This document shows, piece after piece, positions 4,804-6,222 of a stretch of DNA of 6,222 nucleotides (its first letter is position 1; every line of letters begins with the position of its first letter). The notes below the pieces were generated by a model. The model did no database searches. It had not been told where the DNA came from and was given only the letters and a program-made list of their open reading frames with translations. The stretch is from Armatimonadaceae bacterium (GTDB taxonomy: Bacteria; Armatimonadota; Armatimonadia; Armatimonadales; Armatimonadaceae). The position numbers and the translations under genes were made by a program. The stretch covers positions 1 to 6,222 of the forward strand of contig JAUJNC010000260.1 of assembly GCA_030446525.1 (NCBI GenBank), written 5' to 3'.

Positions 4804-6222
4804 ATGAACAACATGAACAAACAGCGGACGGGATTGATCGCGGGTCTGCCGCTGCTGTGCGCCTCAGGCGCGTGCGGCCAGGAAGCGCCGCGCACCACGA
4901 CGGCGCCCGCTGCGCCCGTAATCTACGCGCGGGTGAGCGCCGATTCGATCCCTGTGGCAACGGGCGCGAAGGTGGACGAGAGCCAGGTGAAGAACACCTA
5001 CTTCGTGGCAGTAACTGGAAACGACGCCAATCCCGGCAGCAAAGCGCGCCCCTTCCGCAGCGCACGAAAAGGCGTGCAGGCCGCTTTCGCCGACAAGCAG
5101 AAGAACATCGGCGCCAAAGTCGTCCTCGGCGCCGGTCTCTACCGCGAAGAGTTGGGCAGCTACGGCGAGGTTGGCGGCACTTCGACGGACGCGCCGCTGG
5201 TGATCGAAGCCGAGGCGCCGGGGAAAACCATCATTTCGGGCACCGAGGTGTGGCGCGACGGCTGGGTAAAGCAGGGCAATGCCTACGTCCACGCCTGGCC
5301 GTATCAATGGGGAGCGCCCACAGAAAAAGTAGAGGGTGGAATGCCGCCCATCGTGCGCCGCCGCGAGATGATTTTGATCAACGGCGCGCGCTTGAAGCAG
5401 GTGCTCTCGCCGGAGCAGTTGAAGCCGGGAACTTACTACGTGCCCTCCGACGCCGCGACGCAGAAGACGACCGGCCCGCTTTCGGTGGTGCCGCCCGCCG
5501 GTGTGGACTTCGAGGCGGCAACCGTTGAAGTCGGCACTTCGACTGGTTTGCTTTCCCTCAACGCGCAGCGAAACGTGGTCTTGCGCGGCCTCACCTTCAC
5601 CGGCGACGCCTCCCAGGGCGACGCGGTCAAGCTGCTGGAAGGAGGGAACCTGCTTGTGGAAGATTGCCGCATCGAAGGCAACAACTTCAACGGCCTGAAA
5701 ATCGGGCAGCGCTACCACGGGACGCGCTTCCAGAAAGCTCCGCGCGACATCACGCTGCGGCGCAGCGTCTTCAACGACAACGGGCACGAGGGCATCCAGA
5801 CGGCGCTTGCCATCAACCTGCTGGTCGAAGAGTGCGAAACCAGCCGCAACAACTGGCGCGGCGATTGGGGCTACTACCATTCGTGGTCGCCTGGAGGCTT
5901 CAAGTTCCTGCACACCCGCGTCTGCACCGTGCGCCGCCACAAAGCCATCAACAACCTGGCAACCGGCATATGGTTCGACGAGGACAACCGCAACGTCCGC
6001 ATCGAAGACTGCTTTGTGCAGGGCAACCTGATGCGCGGCATTCACCTGGAAGCCGGGAACGGGCCGATGTTGGTCGAGCGCACCCTGGTCGTGGGCAATC
6101 GCCAGAACCCGGCGCGCTCGCCGTGGGCGCATGGCTCGGGCATCGTCGTGTCGCACACGCCCAACGTGACGCTGAGAAACAACGTCCTTTACGACAACGA
6201 CGTGGCGCAGATCGGCATCCGT
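4804..6222 (+). CDS. Secreted right-handed beta-helix protein B, putative GH120-like glycosidase, 3' end missing
   Basis: The frame is open for 473 codons from ATG 4804 to the window edge. It is a paralogue of protein A: in the block NNWRG...GPMxV (A 361-436, B 349-424) 49 of 76 residues are identical. TYFVAVTGNDANPGS...PFRSARKGV opens the beta-helix. Asp392 (TGIWFD) and Glu416 (RGIHLEAG) match the Asp404/Glu428 pair of A, at the same 24-residue spacing. The first 25 residues are a short basic and hydrophobic export signal. SGAC at 22-25 is a poor lipobox, so ordinary Sec cleavage is more likely than lipidation. No strong Shine-Dalgarno precedes 4804, and an alternative ATG lies at 4813. By comparison with A, about 180 residues remain beyond the edge. 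It is divergent from lacI with operator-like site 3 about 36 bases upstream, so it is the best candidate target of that repressor. Glycan substrate is unknown. Confidence 0.9.
   Translation, partial: MNNMNKQRTGLIAGLPLLCASGACGQEAPRTTTAPAAPVIYARVSADSIPVATGAKVDESQVKNTYFVAVTGNDANPGSKARPFRSARKGVQAAFADKQKNIGAKVVLGAGLYREELGSYGEVGGTSTDAPLVIEAEAPGKTIISGTEVWRDGWVKQGNAYVHAWPYQWGAPTEKVEGGMPPIVRRREMILINGARLKQVLSPEQLKPGTYYVPSDAATQKTTGPLSVVPPAGVDFEAATVEVGTSTGLLSLNAQRNVVLRGLTFTGDASQGDAVKLLEGGNLLVEDCRIEGNNFNGLKIGQRYHGTRFQKAPRDITLRRSVFNDNGHEGIQTALAINLLVEECETSRNNWRGDWGYYHSWSPGGFKFLHTRVCTVRRHKAINNLATGIWFDEDNRNVRIEDCFVQGNLMRGIHLEAGNGPMLVERTLVVGNRQNPARSPWAHGSGIVVSHTPNVTLRNNVLYDNDVAQIGIR

Noticed and set aside
4864..6156. 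A 430-codon open frame on the minus strand opposite gene B
   Set aside because: It has the same shadow character as the frame opposite gene A, and the sense strand encodes the clear paralogue of A.
1..6222. CRISPR array, tRNA, rRNA, transposase or insertion-sequence ends
   Set aside because: No regularly spaced repeats, tRNA-like folds, transposase motifs or terminal inverted repeats with target duplications were seen; the only direct repeat is the two-copy 76-bp element.

Overview
The window looks like part of a GC-rich bacterial chromosome with a polysaccharide-utilisation theme. An Armatimonadota-type host is my best guess. It rests on an H-X9-DG prepilin (DUF1559-like) beside a LacI regulator and secreted right-handed beta-helix carbohydrate enzymes, plus strong GGAGG-type Shine-Dalgarno sites. 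No rRNA, tRNA or other taxonomic marker is present, so this stays an inference.

Layout. Four genes are read leftward: a LacI-family regulator (4319 to about 3205), a type II pseudopilin-like protein (3172 to 2341), a complete secreted beta-helix protein called here protein A (2115 to 229), and a doubtful gene start running off the left edge (106 to 1). One gene is read rightward from 4804 and off the right edge: protein B, a clear paralogue of A. The 484-bp gap between lacI and B holds two divergent promoters and three copies of an operator-like palindrome centred on TACCGGTA. One operator sits at the inferred start of each promoter, and the third abuts the lacI ribosome binding site. The simplest model is an autoregulated LacI repressor that also controls the divergent enzyme gene.

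Both beta-helix proteins carry a signal peptide and an Asp/Glu pair 24 residues apart in a block resembling GH120-type beta-xylosidases. They are probably exported glycosidases or related glycan-active enzymes whose product or substrate is sensed by the LacI protein. A role for the pseudopilin in this cluster is unknown.

Three things stand out. First, a 76-bp direct repeat (61/76 identical, ungapped) brackets gene A; its substitutions show no codon-position bias, and it may be a leader RNA element or a duplication scar. Second, a contiguous zone of about 1.2 kb (about 2640-3850) contains at least ten small frame breaks across two adjacent genes while family-consensus residues survive on both sides of each break; this looks more like local sequence error than gene decay, but both remain possible. 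Third, the centre of the divergent intergenic region (4528-4678) holds several inverted repeats that neither promoter would transcribe.
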